The position numbers and the translations under genes are program-made. From positions 112,393 to 176,392 of the forward strand of contig NZ_AUBF01000008.1 in assembly GCF_000429105.1 (NCBI RefSeq): DNA of 64,000 bases, written 5' to 3'. Within the stretch, counting starts at the first letter, position 1; each line of letters begins with the position of its first letter. The notes beneath the pieces are model-generated. The model was not told the origin of the DNA. It saw nothing but the letters and a program-made list of their open reading frames with translations, and searched no databases. This document shows positions 16,831 through 25,467 of this stretch, one piece after another. The DNA is from Schaalia suimastitidis DSM 15538 (lineage in GTDB: Bacteria > Actinomycetota > Actinomycetes > Actinomycetales > Actinomycetaceae).

Positions 16831-18260
16831 CTTTCTCTCCTAGGTGTTGGTGACGGGGCTGTCCCGTTGCGTGCCGTTCGCGGTTCGCCGTCAGCATCCA
16901 CAGCTGTGAGCGCTTGTGATCGGTCGAGGCGGATGAAGGTTTCCCATGTGTCCGCAGAGGTCGTATCCAGCACCTCTTGCCAGAAATTAAAGAAAAAGAC
17001 GCGAGTGTCTTCCCCTTCGTTAGGTAAATTCTCTTCCAAGCGATGCAGCGCACGCGCAACCCGACCAAATGGTGCGACAGCGACCTGACGTTCCAGCAGC
17101 ATCGTTGTCTGTGTGTATGTTGTTGATGAATGTGCGTAATACAGCGGATCTCGCCGTGGGCGGATAAGGCGGCGGCCAACAACGACGCGGTGATCCGGTA
17201 CCCGCGTCGAAGTCCCATCCATGCTGGGAACGACATCTTGGTCGTGAGCAATGGCGAGCATGGTGACATCTGGGCGGATACGGAATCGACGACCCGGCGC
17301 CCCGACAGTAAGTACACCCGTGACGCGTACCCCCGCTTCGGTCGGCGGTAAAGCAGCGAGCGCCACAGCCACCATCCCCCCTTGTGAATGACCACAGATC
17401 ACAACCTGTTCTTTACTGCGGTCAGAGATAGGGATCTCCTCCATATCCATCGCCGCATGTAACGCCATCACCGTTCCCACCCTGGATGCTGACGGTAAAC
17501 CAAGGACCTCGCGGATATTCGATTCGCCGTCACATGGGTTTGGTGTACTTTCGAGGTCCACGTGGTCCGTTCCCGGCAGGGATACGAGCCACCGTCTGGC
17601 AAGACCCGTACCTACTCGAGTAATTTTTATGCTCTGCCCGTAGCCCGCTGACCAGTAGAGGTCATCAATGTCAGCAACCATATCGGATATGCGACGTGGC
17701 GCATCATATCGGTGGAACTGTGGTCGTGGCCGTTCCGACTCAAAGGGAACATAGGGTTCACCATGGCGCGCAGAGTCGTAACACAGGTCGAGGTGCACCT
17801 GGCCACCTTTGAATAGGCCCACTGCGGTTCCGGCGCTGAGGGCAAAAGTCATCAAGGCGTCATATCCTCGGGTGGGAATCAATGGGAGCAGTGCCTTTGC
17901 ACGGCCATCACGGTCAGCGCCTAGGGCAATCGAGGCACGCAGCCATGTGCGCCCAAGGGTGGCAATACCGGCAGAAAAACGGGTGATGCCGCGTATCAGC
18001 AGGGTGTCAAGGCCCGGGTCGTCAAAGAAAAGTCGCTGCGCTTTGGCTGTGACTTGGTCGCCGTAACGCGCGGCTTTTTCTTGGGTGACGTTACGGAGGT
18101 TTTCAGGTAATAGGGACGAGGAGGTGACAAGGTGAGCAGCGGCAACCCCGACAACCTGTGGCAGAAGCGGCGCTAGTTTGAGGCGGGCATGTAGGGGGGT
18201 GATGGCATGGGGAACACGCCTCGATGCGTAAAACGGCGAGCGTTTGCGTTGTCGCGCCAT
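16827..18260 (-). CDS. GHSQGG serine hydrolase, second paralogue
   Basis: 477 residues. The N-terminal part has hydrophobic stretches (about 28-50 and 125-150). The C-terminal hydrolase domain matches the protein at 12434-13996: SLPGTDHV, NPCDGESN, G-H-S292-Q-G-G-M, AHDQDVVPSMDG and a His in YAHSSTTY form the likely Ser/Asp/His set. The start is ATG 18260, with AGGAGGTGA (18265-18273) directly before it; the frame is open to 18350 but that would run deep into the exporter gene. It sits between a DMT exporter and a membrane protein of unknown function. Substrate unknown; envelope lipid or ester hydrolysis is a guess. Confidence 0.75.
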   Translation of the reverse strand: MARQRKRSPFYASRRVPHAITPLHARLKLAPLLPQVVGVAAAHLVTSSSLLPENLRNVTQEKAARYGDQVTAKAQRLFFDDPGLDTLLIRGITRFSAGIATLGRTWLRASIALGADRDGRAKALLPLIPTRGYDALMTFALSAGTAVGLFKGGQVHLDLCYDSARHGEPYVPFESERPRPQFHRYDAPRRISDMVADIDDLYWSAGYGQSIKITRVGTGLARRWLVSLPGTDHVDLESTPNPCDGESNIREVLGLPSASRVGTVMALHAAMDMEEIPISDRSKEQVVICGHSQGGMVAVALAALPPTEAGVRVTGVLTVGAPGRRFRIRPDVTMLAIAHDQDVVPSMDGTSTRVPDHRVVVGRRLIRPRRDPLYYAHSSTTYTQTTMLLERQVAVAPFGRVARALHRLEENLPNEGEDTRVFFFNFWQEVLDTTSADTWETFIRLDRSQALTAVDADGEPRTARNGTAPSPTPRRER

Positions 18261-18264
18261 AAGG

Positions 18265-19188
18265 TCACCTCCTACGTGTCCTTGTCCAGGAGGAGCGTGG
18301 GCGACCCCCTGAATGCCCAGAGGCCCGAGACACTGTGGATGCCCCACCAAGTTCGTTGATCATCATCGCTGCCACTATCATTCCGCCCCCAGCGAGGAGT
18401 CGCAAGGTGAGAGTTTCACCGCCAAGCCCTACGGCAAAGGCTGCGGCGAAAACAGGTTCGGTGGTCATGATGACGGCTGCTGCTGTGGAGGCAATATGGG
18501 CTTGGGCCCAGGTTTGAATATAGAGTGCACCAACGCCGGCCACCAGCGCCATATACATGAGGACACCCCATTGTTGTAGTGTCTGCGGCAGTGTCACGCC
18601 GCCGGGGAGTGCGAGCGGCCCCAGCACCAGTGCCAAGGTAATCGTTTGTATGGCCGCAAGATCTAGTCCATTTTCTTTAGGTGACCAGCGGCCAAGTAAT
18701 ACGATGTGCACCGCATAAAGAAAAGCACCGACCAGCGCGAGGCTTTCGCCACCACCAAAAGACCACCCTTGGTAGCTCAGGACAACAAGCCCTGTCATCG
18801 CAAGGGCGCTGGCTGCCCACACTCGCGCTGATAACCGCATTCGGCAAGCGAGGAACAGGATCAGTGGGGTGAGGACAACGTACATGCCTGTTACTACACC
18901 AACGGCCGAGGCACTACCCACTGACAGTGCATAGGTTTGAAAGATCTGCGCGCCGGTCCATACTAAGCCAAGGATGATGCCGCGACCCCACGTGCGCCTC
19001 GTTGATCGGATAAGTGGCCTACAGCGCACGGCTCCGATGACGAGTGCCGCAATAGCAAAACGCAGGCCAAGGAAATCCAGTGGCGCAATGGTGTGGACAA
19101 GGTCGCGGATCAGGAAGAAACTGGAGCCCCATACGACGGTCACACCGATAAGGGCAACTGCGGGAAGATATTTCTGACCAAGGCTCAC
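18265..19188 (-). CDS. EamA/DMT-family exporter
   Basis: 307 residues, ten predicted membrane spans as two five-span EamA repeats (VVWGSSFFLIRD near 18 and LVGAFLYAVHIVLLGRW near 165). Drug/metabolite superfamily members mostly export amino acids or other metabolites. Ends in a basic Arg/Ser/Thr tail. The GTG at 19188 has GGAGG only one base upstream, so the real start may be a few codons later. Its 3' end contains the ribosome site of the following hydrolase, so the two are linked. Confidence 0.85.
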   Translation of the reverse strand: MSLGQKYLPAVALIGVTVVWGSSFFLIRDLVHTIAPLDFLGLRFAIAALVIGAVRCRPLIRSTRRTWGRGIILGLVWTGAQIFQTYALSVGSASAVGVVTGMYVVLTPLILFLACRMRLSARVWAASALAMTGLVVLSYQGWSFGGGESLALVGAFLYAVHIVLLGRWSPKENGLDLAAIQTITLALVLGPLALPGGVTLPQTLQQWGVLMYMALVAGVGALYIQTWAQAHIASTAAAVIMTTEPVFAAAFAVGLGGETLTLRLLAGGGMIVAAMMINELGGASTVSRASGHSGGRPRSSWTRTRRR

Positions 19189-19247
19189 ACCTCCAAGAGT
19201 ACGACTGCTGTGTGGTGGCCGTGTGCCGTTTTAGCCATTGACAGACA

Positions 19248-19262
19248 TACCCCCTGGGGGTA
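19248..19262 (+). promoter_or_regulatory. CsoR-type copper operator
   Basis: TACCCCC-T-GGGGGTA is a perfect dyad around one base, of the C-run/G-run type bound by CsoR. It lies 33 bases before the csoR start and after an ATTGACAGAC stretch that could be a -35. Implies autorepression of the csoR-copZ-copA operon, relieved by Cu(I). Confidence 0.8.
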
Positions 19263-19295
19263 CCTTGGGGATTGTGGTCCACTAAGGAGGGGAAT

Positions 19296-19577
19296 ATGCA
19301 CGGATACGCCGCTTCCACCGAGCAGTACCTCACGCGCCTTCGTCGCATCGAGGGCCAAGTGCGCGGTCTCCAACGCATGGTCTCCCAAGGGGATTACTGT
19401 ATTGACATCCTCACCCAAGTGTCCGCGGTCCAGTCCGCCCTTGACGCCGTTGCGCTCGGTCTGGTCCAAGACCACCTGGGACACTGCGTGGTGCAGGCAG
19501 CAAAGGAATCGGACGAGGCAGCGCAGGAGAAAGTCCTTGAAGCGACCAAGGCCATCGCCCGCCTCGTCAAGTCGTAA
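19296..19577 (+). CDS. csoR: Copper-sensing repressor CsoR
   Basis: 93-residue all-helical CsoR/RcnR-family repressor with N-terminal RLRRIEGQVRGLQRM. The Cu(I) ligands are present as C35, H60 and C64, the spacing of Mycobacterium CsoR (C36/H61/C65), which separates it from formaldehyde or nickel sensors. ATG 19296 has AAGGAGG at 19284-19290. First gene of a copper operon with its own operator just upstream. Confidence 0.95.
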   Translation: MHGYAASTEQYLTRLRRIEGQVRGLQRMVSQGDYCIDILTQVSAVQSALDAVALGLVQDHLGHCVVQAAKESDEAAQEKVLEATKAIARLVKS

Positions 19578-19628
19578 CCATCACAAAGCGCCCACCCATC
19601 TGCCCCACCTACCCATAAGGAGAAACCC

Positions 19629-19868
19629 ATGGCTATTGATCGCACCGTCGTCCTTGACGTCAACGGACTCACCTGCGGACACTGCGTCGCCTCCATATCT
19701 GAGGAACTGCAAGACGTTGACGGCGTCCTCAACGTTGAGGTCATCCTCAACTCTGGCGGCACCTCGAAAGTCACCGTCGTCACCGACACCGGTGTTGATG
19801 ACGCAGCGTTAGGCGACGCTGTCGCAGAAGCCGGTTTTGAACTTGTGGGTATCCACCGCGACTTCTAA
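19629..19868 (+). CDS. copZ: Copper chaperone CopZ (HMA domain)
   Basis: 79-residue stand-alone heavy-metal-associated domain. Metal site is L-T-C16-G-H-C19 in the first loop of the beta-alpha-beta-beta-alpha-beta fold, with G-F-E-L near the end. His between the cysteines is common in actinobacterial CopZ. AAGGAGA precedes the ATG. Hands Cu(I) to the P-type ATPase encoded next. Confidence 0.92.
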   Translation: MAIDRTVVLDVNGLTCGHCVASISEELQDVDGVLNVEVILNSGGTSKVTVVTDTGVDDAALGDAVAEAGFELVGIHRDF

Positions 19869-19961
19869 GGTCACTCGCCTGTCACCCGCCCCAGCATGTG
19901 GGCGGCCACGCTGCGGGCATCTTCGCCCTGCTTTCTCTACTTCACTCACAGGACACTACCG

Positions 19962-22403
19962 ATGAGCGCACCCACATCCGACCGTTTCGACCAACTCCGC
20001 ATACGCTTGTGGGTCGCTTTACCGCTCACTGCGGTAATCGTTGCCGTATCAATGGTGCCTGTGTGGCAATTCAACGGATGGCAGTATCTGGTCGCACTAC
20101 TGACCATGCCGGTAGTGACATGGGCAGCGTGGCCATTTCACGCGACAGCGTGGCGTGCTGCACAGCATGGCTCCACCACTATGGACACGCTGGTATCGCT
20201 GGGGGTGGTTGCCACGACCGCGTGGAGCCTATGGGCATTGATATTTGGCGGCGCAGCAGCCACTTCGCACGACATGGGGTGGACGTCGTTCCTACCGACT
20301 CTGCCACCCTACTTCACCGAAAGCACTGCCACGCACGCCGGAAGCAGCCACGCATTTGGCGGCGCACATATCTATTTTGAAGGTGCCGCCACTATCGTCA
20401 CCTTTTTGCTCCTTGGTCGACTTTTGGAAGCACGAGCAAAACACAGCGCAGGCGATGCACTACGGTCCCTCCTTGAAATGGGGGCGAAAACGGCGTCCTT
20501 GGTGACCATTGACGAAACAGGCGTGCGCACTGAACGCACTGTCGCTGCCAGCGAACTTGAGCCAGGGGATCTTTTCCTTGTGCGTCCAGGCGAAAAATTT
20601 GCCGCCGACGGTACGGTTATTGAAGGAGCTTCCGCCGTTGATACCGCACTACTGACCGGCGAATCTTTGCCTGTAGATGTCACGGTGGGTGACGAGGTTA
20701 CGGGCGCCACCCTGAACACCTGGGGCACACTGGTGGTGCGTGCACGCAAAGTGGGGGCCGAAACGACACTGGCGCAGATGGGCAAGGCTCTTGCTGACGC
20801 CCAATCCGGCAAAGCTCCAATTCAGCGCCTCGCTGACCGTATTTCCGCCGTTTTTGTTCCTGTTGTTATCGCCATTGCGCTGGCAACCTTTGTATTGTGG
20901 CTGCTGGTGGGCGCAGAAATACAGATGGCATTTACAGCGGCAGTATCCGTGTTGGTCGTGGCCTGTCCTTGCGCCCTGGGTCTTGCGACGCCGACAGCAC
21001 TGCTGGTCGGGTCGGGTCGGGCAGCAAAACTTGGTGCCCTCATTCGTACACCAGAGGTTTTAGAGTCGACGCGCCGCATCGACACCGTGGTTTTCGACAA
21101 AACTGGGACTGTGACCACAGGCGTGATGAGCCTGGAGTCGGTTGACGTACCTGCCGATTTGGAGTTGACGGGTGATGAGGTGCTTGCTGTGGCGGCAGGT
21201 ATTGAGGCAGCATCGGAACATCCCTTGGCTCGCGCTATTGTCGAGGCAGCTCATTCCAAAGGTCTTGCCCTACCGCCCGTCGACGCCTTCACTAATCATC
21301 CTGGTCATGGGGTGAGCGCCCTCGTTCGCAGTGGCGATACCACCGAATTGATACTGCTGGGGAAACCCGAGTGGCTGGCGGGCCACGGCCTATCTACCCC
21401 CCTCGCAGACCAAGCGAAGCGGGCCGAGGCCAGTGGCGCCTCAGCGGTTTTGCTTGCGCGCGTCCCTTGCTGGCGTGAGGACACCTGGAATCACCGTGCG
21501 CCCGCCACGTCTGCGGCGCAATCTGCCACCGCCTCGTCCCTTGCCCCTGATGCTTTGACGGAGACGGTGTATATGAGCGTCAAAGGGATGACCTGCGCAT
21601 CCTGCGTGCGTCGCGTGGAACGTAAACTCGGCAAGCTTGATGGTGTTGTTGCCGTCGTCAACCTCGCCACTGAGTCAGCAACCATCACATTGACCCGACC
21701 CTGGGACGATGCCGAGTTGGAATATACCGTCAACGCGGCTGGCTATCAGGGACAGGTTCAGCGCCGTGAGGCACGACAGGTGCAGGTGGAAGCACCACTG
21801 GCCACGGCTCCATCGCGGCACCGTGTCCTTCCTGAGCAGCTACCTCAGGCGCAGGTGCTGGGACTTTTCACCATCCGCGATACACCCAAAGCTGAGGCGA
21901 GCGACGCCATCGCAGACCTCAAAGCTTTAGGTTTAACACCTATGTTGGCTAGTGGCGACAATGCGGGAGCAGCCCACCACGTTGCCATGCTGGTCGGCAT
22001 CGACGAAGTTCACGCTGGCATGCTCCCCCACGATAAGCGTGCTCTGGTCGCTGCTTTACGCGAAGGCGGTCACACAGTGGCCGTTGTTGGTGACGGCGTG
22101 AATGACGCCGAGGCTTTAGCCCAAGCTGATCTTGGGATGGCGATGGGCTCAGGAACGGATGTGGCCATTGACGTGGCTGAGGTGACCTTATCCACCTCGT
22201 CCCTTCACACCGTTGCCACCGCCATCCGAATCTCCCGCAAAACGTTGCGCGTCATCAAGCAGAACCTTTTTTGGGCCTTTGCCTACAACGTGGCGATGAT
22301 ACCTCTAGCTGTGTTGGGCATGCTCAATCCCATGATTGCCTCGGCAGCAATGGCATTTTCGTCAGTTTTCGTGGTCCTCAATAGCTTACGACTTAAGAAC
22401 TGA
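19962..22403 (+). CDS. copA: Copper-exporting P1B ATPase with an internal HMA domain
   Basis: 813 residues from ATG 19962 (AGGA 8 bases before it; an ATG at 19896 is open but poorly supported). The core is intact: eight-span membrane domain, T232-G-E-S actuator loop, C335-P-C337 transport site, D379-K-T-G-T phosphorylation site, S-E-H420-P421 in the nucleotide domain and GDGVND (710-715). The usual N-terminal HMA domain is missing: the protein begins directly at the first membrane segments. Instead an HMA domain with C545-A-S-C548 lies at about 537-605, in an insert of about 130 residues between AVLLARV (ends 501) and VLGLFTIRDT (starts 632), at the turn where the nucleotide domain returns to the phosphorylation domain. 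Exports Cu(I) driven by ATP. Confidence 0.93.
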   Translation: MSAPTSDRFDQLRIRLWVALPLTAVIVAVSMVPVWQFNGWQYLVALLTMPVVTWAAWPFHATAWRAAQHGSTTMDTLVSLGVVATTAWSLWALIFGGAAATSHDMGWTSFLPTLPPYFTESTATHAGSSHAFGGAHIYFEGAATIVTFLLLGRLLEARAKHSAGDALRSLLEMGAKTASLVTIDETGVRTERTVAASELEPGDLFLVRPGEKFAADGTVIEGASAVDTALLTGESLPVDVTVGDEVTGATLNTWGTLVVRARKVGAETTLAQMGKALADAQSGKAPIQRLADRISAVFVPVVIAIALATFVLWLLVGAEIQMAFTAAVSVLVVACPCALGLATPTALLVGSGRAAKLGALIRTPEVLESTRRIDTVVFDKTGTVTTGVMSLESVDVPADLELTGDEVLAVAAGIEAASEHPLARAIVEAAHSKGLALPPVDAFTNHPGHGVSALVRSGDTTELILLGKPEWLAGHGLSTPLADQAKRAEASGASAVLLARVPCWREDTWNHRAPATSAAQSATASSLAPDALTETVYMSVKGMTCASCVRRVERKLGKLDGVVAVVNLATESATITLTRPWDDAELEYTVNAAGYQGQVQRREARQVQVEAPLATAPSRHRVLPEQLPQAQVLGLFTIRDTPKAEASDAIADLKALGLTPMLASGDNAGAAHHVAMLVGIDEVHAGMLPHDKRALVAALREGGHTVAVVGDGVNDAEALAQADLGMAMGSGTDVAIDVAEVTLSTSSLHTVATAIRISRKTLRVIKQNLFWAFAYNVAMIPLAVLGMLNPMIASAAMAFSSVFVVLNSLRLKN

Positions 22404-22648
22404 AATATCCGGGGTGTTGTTCTGCTTGTTTATTGTGTGGCCACCGCGTCTGGTGTCCGATTTTGAGTGTTGGCGCGGATCACTTTTCTAAGTTTAACGC
22501 GCCAAGTTTGGCTTTGATTTGATTCTCAACAAGCGTGCCAACCCGATCCCTAATCCCCACAGAGTAACGCTCCAAACTCCACGGCGAACGAAATCCACCC
22601 CCAAAAAATCCACCTCAAAAACCAAGAAACAAAACCCAGGACAGTTCA
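22404..22648. other. Intergenic region with a possible 3' gene remnant
   Basis: On the minus strand 22616-22480 is an open frame of about 44 codons with no start, ending KAKLGALNLEK-stop and containing SPWSLERYSVGIRDRVG. It reads like a protein C-terminus, but I cannot assign it. The last 40 bases before the permease stop resemble the sequence before 24771, consistent with an old duplication. The copA operon has no obvious terminator here. Confidence 0.35.
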
Positions 22649-23392
22649 TTACAGCTTGATGAAATTGTTGTTCGATCGACTAACAGTGAAAGCAGTTACC
22701 CAACAGACAATCCCCAAAACCGCGTTCGCCAGGATATAAGCGGCAGCAATTTTCGATTGCGCTGTCGCGTCAAGAACGGTGATCGGGATATTAGCGGCGA
22801 AGAGGTTGAGGACAGATTCATTAGATGTCGCGCCCAGAATCCACACTGCATCGGGAGCGGCAGTCTCGAGCCAGCACAGGCCGACACCGACTGCGATGGC
22901 ACTGACGAGCACATAACTGAACCAGGCGAGAACAAGGAACGCGAAACGATTATTGATCCCTTTTAGAGCGTATGCGATGAGCAACATCATGCCGAGTCCG
23001 GTGAAAGTTGAAACGACATAGCCAACAAGGTTTGGTATCTGTGCCATCCACTCGTCTCGGGTCCCGTGAAGAAGCGGCAGCAATGTTGCAAGATATCCCG
23101 CCAGCAGATTCGCACACAGGACAGTGATGACCCTGATAGCGAGACGCCACCTGGGAAGTGGTGAGAGCAAGAGTAACTGGTCATCACATGTTCCAACGAG
23201 ACGGATAACAGCATCTAATGCGTATACCGTTAGCGCAACTTCTATCAACATTGTTCCGACGCCGTAAATTTGGGCAGCAAGGAGTTCGCTGGACATCAGG
23301 CGGATGAACGCAAAGACTAGGAGAGCCAAAACAAGGGAGATCATGAGGCGGCCATATTTGGTCGCGATAAGGTGAATTTCAGTCATCGTCAT
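22649..23392 (-). CDS. ABC-2-like permease of a peptide/bacteriocin-type exporter
   Basis: 247 residues, six predicted membrane spans, no recognisable soluble domain. Base composition is more AT-rich than the neighbours. ATG 23392 overlaps the stop of the ATPase gene (ATGA), so they form one transporter. The last residues, VSRSNNNFIKL, are echoed by a remnant at 24771-24825. Gene order (M50 peptidase remnant, ATPase, permease) is that of YydH-I-J/EpeP-A-B in Bacillus, suggesting export of, or protection from, a small peptide. Confidence 0.7.
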   Translation of the reverse strand: MTMTEIHLIATKYGRLMISLVLALLVFAFIRLMSSELLAAQIYGVGTMLIEVALTVYALDAVIRLVGTCDDQLLLLSPLPRWRLAIRVITVLCANLLAGYLATLLPLLHGTRDEWMAQIPNLVGYVVSTFTGLGMMLLIAYALKGINNRFAFLVLAWFSYVLVSAIAVGVGLCWLETAAPDAVWILGATSNESVLNLFAANIPITVLDATAQSKIAAAYILANAVLGIVCWVTAFTVSRSNNNFIKL

Positions 23393-24075
23393 TCCTGTCC
23401 CAACATACTCAGCTTGTACGCCCGTTCAAGATCGCCCTCACCTAATTCACGAAGATGAGCCGCACTATCATGTCTGAGCACGCGCCCCTCCGAGAAAAGT
23501 ACCACCTGATCGAAAATGGAATCCACACCATTAATCAGATGGGTACTAAGCAGCATTGGAGCCTCTGGATAACGCAACCCTTGAATGAGTTCCAAAAGAT
23601 GATCACGAGTGAGAGGATCAACGCCAGCAAGCGGCTCGTCCAGAACATAAAGATGAGGCGCTCTTGACATTACCAACGCAAGGTGAAGACGCTCATTCAT
23701 TCCTTTTGAGAGGCTTTGTACACGGCTCGAATATGAAAACTGTGCGCCTGAAAGAAAATCTTCAAAAACCGGCGTCCGGAAATCAGGGTAGCGGTTGCGG
23801 AATAACTCAACGCATTGCGATACCGTCAACCACGGATACAGGAATGGCTCATCAGGAAGATAACTAACTACGGCTCGATTTGGAACTGACAACCTACCTT
23901 CGTATCGGACGATGTCACCAACAACGGTCCTTAAAAAGGTCGATTTGCCCGCACCGTTCGGTCCAAAAACTCCAACGATTCCTTCGGCTCGATCCAACAC
24001 GAACTGTTCGAGATTCAAGGCAACATGTCTCCCGTATGAGACACGTAGATGATGAGCCTCCACAACAGTATTCAT
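23389..24075 (-). CDS. ABC transporter ATPase of the same exporter
   Basis: 228 residues. Walker A GPNGAGKST near 37-45, Walker B L-Y-V-L-D-E-P, and a signature changed to L-S-K-G-M in place of LSGGQ, which is common in small two-gene ABC-2 exporters. D-loop and H-loop (STHLINGVD) are present. The frame is open to 24093, but ATG 24075 with GGGGGAAG 8 bases upstream is the better start. Partner of the permease at 22649-23392. Confidence 0.85.
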   Translation of the reverse strand: MNTVVEAHHLRVSYGRHVALNLEQFVLDRAEGIVGVFGPNGAGKSTFLRTVVGDIVRYEGRLSVPNRAVVSYLPDEPFLYPWLTVSQCVELFRNRYPDFRTPVFEDFLSGAQFSYSSRVQSLSKGMNERLHLALVMSRAPHLYVLDEPLAGVDPLTRDHLLELIQGLRYPEAPMLLSTHLINGVDSIFDQVVLFSEGRVLRHDSAAHLRELGEGDLERAYKLSMLGQE

Positions 24076-24197
24076 ACGCCGACTTCCCCCCAAAAAACCG
24101 TTGACACGTCAAAAATAAAACGAGCAACAATCCCAATTACAGCCAATATCGACACAACATGAATAATACGCAAGACCTGACTCGCGACCCTCATGTC

Positions 24198-24515
24198 TCA
24201 TGGTCGCTCGATATCCAAAATAGTTGTCAGGAGTTTCTGGCCATCCGTATTAAGAATAGGGAGAAGATTCATAATGAGCATCGTCAGAAAAACGAAGGCA
24301 GAGGATTCGAGAGAGACCATATATCTTACATTACCTGCAAAGAGAATAACCATAAAAACGATGAATAGATTAATCCAAAGCCCCGCAATGTGACAAACGA
24401 TTCTCTCCGATCTGCCAAGCAAGAGCACCTGATCCATTCTTACATAGAATGCCGGTAGTACACGATAGTTGAGCTTGAAACCAATTTTGTCGACGTCTCT
24501 ACCACATAATTGTTG
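24198..24515 (-). pseudogene. Truncated M50 (site-2 protease-like) peptidase
   Basis: The frame reads through IGFKLNYRVLPAFYVRM, then GRSERIVCHIAGLWINLFIV and ends with MNLLPILNTDG and a short tail. These are the 'IGF..Y..P.FYV', 'R..R.....AG' and 'N..P....DG' blocks of the C-terminal half of membrane M50 peptidases of the YydH/EpeP kind. The HExxH part and everything before it are missing. The 5' limit is approximate; the frame stays open to 24563 without resemblance. Lies just upstream of the ABC ATPase, as in yyd/epe clusters. Confidence 0.6.
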
Positions 24516-24770
24516 GTGTATACAGCGGTCATCACTGACGCCTTGTCCGCCACTGCCTTCGGCTCATATTAAACCAAACCCACCTACTCCCAACAATGGG
24601 ACAGTCCCACCGAAACAGAAGTGGCGACCACCTCGTGAGCGCACTGGCGGAACACCATCCGCCTCCACCAAACCCTCAACCACCGCATTCTTGAAAAAAT
24701 GATCCACACACCGCACACCAGCCACGGTAATGACCCAACAAATAAACGGAACAAAACCCTGAACACGTCG
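24516..24770. other. Degenerate sequence
   Basis: No intact gene. A minus-strand frame of about 50 codons (around 24720 to 24568) contains DHFFKNAVVEGLVEADGVPP but has no start and no family I can name. Composition matches the decayed island rather than the flanking two-component genes. Confidence 0.35.
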
Positions 24771-24825
24771 TTACAACTTAATAAAATTACTTGTCAATCG
24801 ACTAACAGCGAAAGCATCCACCACC
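24771..24825 (-). pseudogene. C-terminal remnant of a second ABC permease
   Basis: Translates to V-D-A-F-A-V-S-R-L-T-S-N-F-I-K-L followed by a stop, against V-T-A-F-T-V-S-R-S-N-N-N-F-I-K-L at the end of the intact permease (stop at 22649). Similarity continues about 25 bases past both stops. The rest of the copy is gone; the next gene begins 7 bases away. Confidence 0.65.
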
Positions 24826-24831
24826 TCGGCG

Positions 24832-25467
24832 CTACAGCCAACCCGCTCCATTGGCGATTACCGCTGCTTCCGCTCTGGTACGTGCACCGGTTTTCACCAT
24901 CGCAGAACTCACGTGATTACGTGCCGTCCCTTGGCTCATACCAAGGGCGTCGGCAACGTCAGCAATCGTTCCACCCTTGGCCACCTCGCGCAGTACCTCT
25001 ACCTCTCGCTCGGTAAGGGGGCTTGCACCTGCGGTGAGCGTTTCAAGGGCAAGAGCAGGGTCAATCACCCGTTTACCTGCGGCAACTTGTCGCACCGCAA
25101 GAGCTAACTGTTCTGATGGCGCATCTTTGACAACGAAACCACCCGCACCGGCATCAAGGGCACGTTGAACGTAGCCCGGGCGGCTAAACGTGGTGAGGAT
25201 CAGCACCGCCGTGCGCGGATACCGTGCCTTCACTGCTGCGCACGCAGTAATCCCATCCATTGTTGGCATTTCAATGTCCATGAGGACAACATCAACATGC
25301 TGACCCTTATTTTTTAGCTCTTCCAAAAGAGTCAACGCCGCCGCGCCGTCACCTGCTTGTCCTACCACGTCAATATCGTCTTCCAGGCTGAGCAGTGTGG
25401 CAATCGCTCCACGCACCATTGCTTGGTCGTCAATGACGACCACTTGGAGTGTGCTTCCGGCATTCAT
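24832..25467 (-). CDS. NarL/LuxR-type response regulator
   Basis: 211 residues: receiver domain with phospho-acceptor D64 in V-L-M-D-I-E-M-P and K in V-V-K-D-A-P, then a LuxR-type helix-turn-helix with LTEREVEVLREVAKG and IADVADALGMSQGTARNHV. ATG overlaps the stop of the kinase gene (ATGA). Expected to control the ABC exporter in the same operon; a perfect dyad at 28486-28517 upstream of the operon is the obvious candidate site. Confidence 0.92.
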   Translation of the reverse strand: MNAGSTLQVVVIDDQAMVRGAIATLLSLEDDIDVVGQAGDGAAALTLLEELKNKGQHVDVVLMDIEMPTMDGITACAAVKARYPRTAVLILTTFSRPGYVQRALDAGAGGFVVKDAPSEQLALAVRQVAAGKRVIDPALALETLTAGASPLTEREVEVLREVAKGGTIADVADALGMSQGTARNHVSSAMVKTGARTRAEAAVIANGAGWL

